This document shows positions 38,726 through 40,377 of a stretch of DNA of 40,377 bases, piece by piece. Position numbers and translations under genes: made by a program. Position 1 is the first letter of the stretch; each line of letters starts with the position of its first letter. The DNA lies in NCBI GenBank assembly GCA_963575745.1, contig CAUYUJ010012091.1, forward strand, positions 418,104-458,480, read 5' to 3'. The stretch comes from Prorocentrum cordatum. Taxonomy: Eukaryota; Sar; Dinophyceae; Prorocentrales; Prorocentraceae. The notes beneath the pieces were generated by a model, which was not told the origin of the DNA, did no database searches, and was given only the letters and a program-made list of their open reading frames with translations.

Positions 38726-38853
38726 TGTGTATATATATATAAAAATGTGTGTATGCATGTATGTGTGCATATGTGTATGCATGTATGCGTGTACGCATGT
38801 ATGCATGTCATTGTGTGTGTATGTATGTATGTATGTATGTATGTATGTATGTG

Positions 38854-38904
<51 letters not shown>

Positions 38905-38985
38905 AGGTAGGTAGGTAGGTAGGTAGGTAGGTAGGTAGGTAGGTAGGTATGTGTGTATGTAAGTATGTACACGTGTATAAACGTA
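38605..38985. repeat. Compound microsatellite (TGCC, GTAC, TA, GTAT, GTCT, AGGT)
   Basis: Ordered blocks: CTGCCTGCCTGC (38612-38630), (GTAC)n (38646-38675), (TA)n (38680-38740), ATGTATGTGTGC words, (GTAT)n (38818-38850), (GTCT)n (38853-38903) and (AGGT)n (38906-38948). Confidence 0.97.
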
Positions 38986-39121
38986 CAGTTGTCCACACAT
39001 ATGTATTATCCGCAAGGGCTTCGCCCCCTGCCGCCGGCCCCCTCTCTCGGAGAATGGGCCATGGAAGAGCTAAGTCATGAGGCTTTGGCGCTGTCGCGCA
39101 GCAGTATCGGAACTTCATGCG

Positions 39122-39138
39122 AGGCCGATTCGCAATCG
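39122..39138. repeat. Perfect 7-bp hairpin
   Basis: GCCGATT-CGC-AATCGGC. It sits in an otherwise featureless stretch (38986-39284) that also contains two copies of GGTTACCACACCTT about 48 bp apart (39209, 39257). Confidence 0.7.
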
Positions 39139-39284
39139 GCAAAACCAACTGATCACAAGAGGGGTGACCACACAGGGCGATTGGTAAGACGTGTATGGTT
39201 TACGAGCTTGGTTACCACACCTTGGCATTAAAGGGCCGAGGGAGTACTCGCAGTTTGGGTTACCACACCTTGCGATGGATGTCC

Positions 39285-39660
39285 GTGAGGGGTGGCACCG
39301 AATTTCAGAAATGTTGCAAATCCCTTGTGTTTTTGGACCCTGACCCCGCGGATCTGCGTGAGGGGTGGCACATAATTTCAGAAATGTGGCAAATCCTTTG
39401 TGTTTTTGGACCCTGACCCCGCGGATCTGCGTGAGGGGTGGCACAGAATTTCAGAAATGTGGCAACTCCCATGTGTTTTTGGACCCTGACCCCGCGGATG
39501 TGCGTGAGGGGTGGCACAGAATTTCAGAAATGTGGCAAATCCTTTGTGTTTTTGGACCCTGACCCCGCGGATCTGCGTGAGGGGTGGCAGCGAATTTCAG
39601 AAATGTGGCAAATCCTTTGTGTTTTTGGACCCTGACCCCGCGGATGTGCGTGAGGGGTGT
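39285..39660. repeat. 73-bp tandem array, five units
   Basis: Units begin GTGAGGGGTGGCAC at 39285, 39358, 39431, 39504 and 39577, with a sixth broken at 39650. The spacing is exactly 73 bp. They carry AATTTCAGAAATGTGGCAAA, TCCTTTGTGTTTTTGGACCC and TGACCCCGCGGATCTGC. Since 73 is not a multiple of 3, the frame rotates at each unit, so coding is excluded. Confidence 0.97.
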
Positions 39661-40155
39661 CGATTTCGAGCCCCCCCAGCAATTCAGACAACGCGCCCAG
39701 GGGGTGCTAAAAAATCCTGTTTGGGCCTCCCCCCCCTCGCGCGGTCAATCAACTAGTTACAGTAACCAGCAAGAAGCAGAACTGTAACACTGGAAACTAC
39801 AAGCTACAACTGGTACTGGAAACTGCGAACCCGCGCCTACAGCCTGGTGGCCCCGCAAGGGGGCCGGCGGATATTTATATATATAGATATTATTTATTTT
39901 TATTATATATTATATATATACACACACACACACATATATATACACACACACGCATGATTACAAGCATGTGCCGGCGTTTTCGAATCCGCCTATATACATA
40001 TGTATACATAGATGTATGCAGGAATTGCGCCAAAAAAAGCGTTGCCTGCGGTGGGTGTTTGGTTTTTTCTTTCATTGCGACTTCTTCAAATCTCAGCTCG
40101 CCGCGCGGAACCCACACCAGCCCTTCGCTTTGATGCGCATATGCGGAGTCATGGG
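39661..40155. other. Non-coding, with TA/CA microsatellites
   Basis: Contains a CTGGAAACTACAAGCTACAA / CTGGTACTGGAAACTGC near-repeat (39790-39827). 39872-39955 is (TA)n and (CA)n. 40031-40040 is an A-rich word. No gene supported. Confidence 0.5.
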
Positions 40156-40185
40156 CCATTTGTGCTCAACCCTTTTTTGCTCAAG
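40156..40185 (+). promoter_or_regulatory. Tandem relict spliced-leader sequences (DinoSL-like)
   Basis: CCATTTGTGCTCAAC (40156-40170) and CCTTTTTTGCTCAAG (40171-40185) each resemble the last 15 nt of the dinoflagellate spliced leader, CCATTTTGGCTCAAG, and abut with a 15-nt period. The leader carries an AG just before this 15-mer, so re-trans-splicing of a reinserted cDNA leaves exactly such 15-nt relicts. They mark the 5' end of a gene that has probably passed through mRNA twice. Confidence 0.7.
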
Positions 40186-40231
40186 ATGTCTTCTTTTGGC
40201 GTTCTAAATTTGTTCGCTGCTCTTAGAAGGT

Positions 40232-40377
40232 ATGTCCTTCTTCAACGCCCTGGGCGGAGCGCTCGAGACCGTTGGCCGTAGCGCCGCTGCCGGGGTCCAG
40301 CTGGAGCTCAACGAGGACGCGAACAGGGCGTGCAAGAGAGCGGCGCAGCAAACCGCGAGGGATGCCACCAGCGCGGG
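40232..40377 (+). CDS. 5' end of a hypothetical protein gene, cut by window edge
   Basis: ATG at 40232 opens 48 codons with no stop to the end of the window: MSFFNALGGALETVGRSAAA, then GVQLELNEDANRACKRAAQQ and TARDATSA. It is Ala-rich with an amphipathic helical character. It lies 46 bp downstream of the tandem spliced-leader relicts, so the interval would be the 5' UTR. TTGTTCGCTGCTCTTAG (40214-40226) is also an acceptor-like site just before the start. The alternative ATG at 40186 gives a 31-codon frame ending at TAG and is less likely. No family recognised. Confidence 0.6.
   Translation, partial: MSFFNALGGALETVGRSAAAGVQLELNEDANRACKRAAQQTARDATSA

Noticed and set aside
39285-39660. CRISPR-like array
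   Set aside because: The repeats are contiguous without unique spacers, in a eukaryotic setting; it is a plain tandem array.

Overview
This window reads as nuclear DNA of a dinoflagellate, most likely a GC-rich free-living one of the Prorocentrum type; the genus is inference. The best evidence is at the right edge. Two 15-nt relicts of the dinoflagellate spliced leader lie head to tail (40156-40185), just upstream of an open gene start. Other support is the abundance of simple and degenerate tandem repeats, the lack of any compact operon or bacterial signal, and several decayed multicopy protein fragments. Coding tracts shift frame repeatedly or carry in-frame stops, so most entries are marked pseudogene or low-confidence CDS; some shifts may be introns with non-canonical borders.

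Layout. 1-10.6 kb is almost all repeats: a GGA array, a CG-alternating tract, 63-76 bp tandem units, an imperfect palindrome (3153-3303), a ~150 bp degenerate tandem family broken up by CAG-rich minisatellite (3.9-6.35 kb), a CTTGGGGCC minisatellite, a 96-bp satellite (8 units) and a 12-bp GATCGATAGTGA array. 10.7-19.8 kb holds a ~3.4-3.5 kb segment duplicated in tandem (11272-16275 and 16289-19815). The first copy carries a 1.59 kb mobile element (14484-16072) flanked by AAAAC duplications, and the second copy preserves the empty site. A second, inverted copy of the element lies at 34087-35664.

20.3-33.7 kb is gene-like. It has a lysine/proline-rich fragment with in-frame stops (21.36-22.19 kb), unknown ORFs at 23.3-24.7, 25.6-26.1 and 26.8-27.6 kb, and a CATAG/TTAGC pentamer array (27.66-28.41 kb). 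A decayed gene at 28.75-31.5 kb joins an OTU-like N-terminus to a DDE_1-like transposase core and is followed by a 41-A run. A decayed endonuclease/exonuclease/phosphatase (EEP) gene occupies 32.0-33.7 kb. 35.7-40.1 kb returns to microsatellites and minisatellites, including a 73-bp tandem array, before the spliced-leader relicts and the truncated gene.

The main candidates for undescribed biology are: the two-copy element built from a CTC array plus 73-bp repeats, with a paralogous empty site; a scattered family of mini-hairpins (CCGC-GGTN-GCGG) whose paired bases covary; and the OTU/DDE-like fusion pseudogene. No tRNA, rRNA, CRISPR or operon was found. All calls come from reading the sequence; no searches were run.
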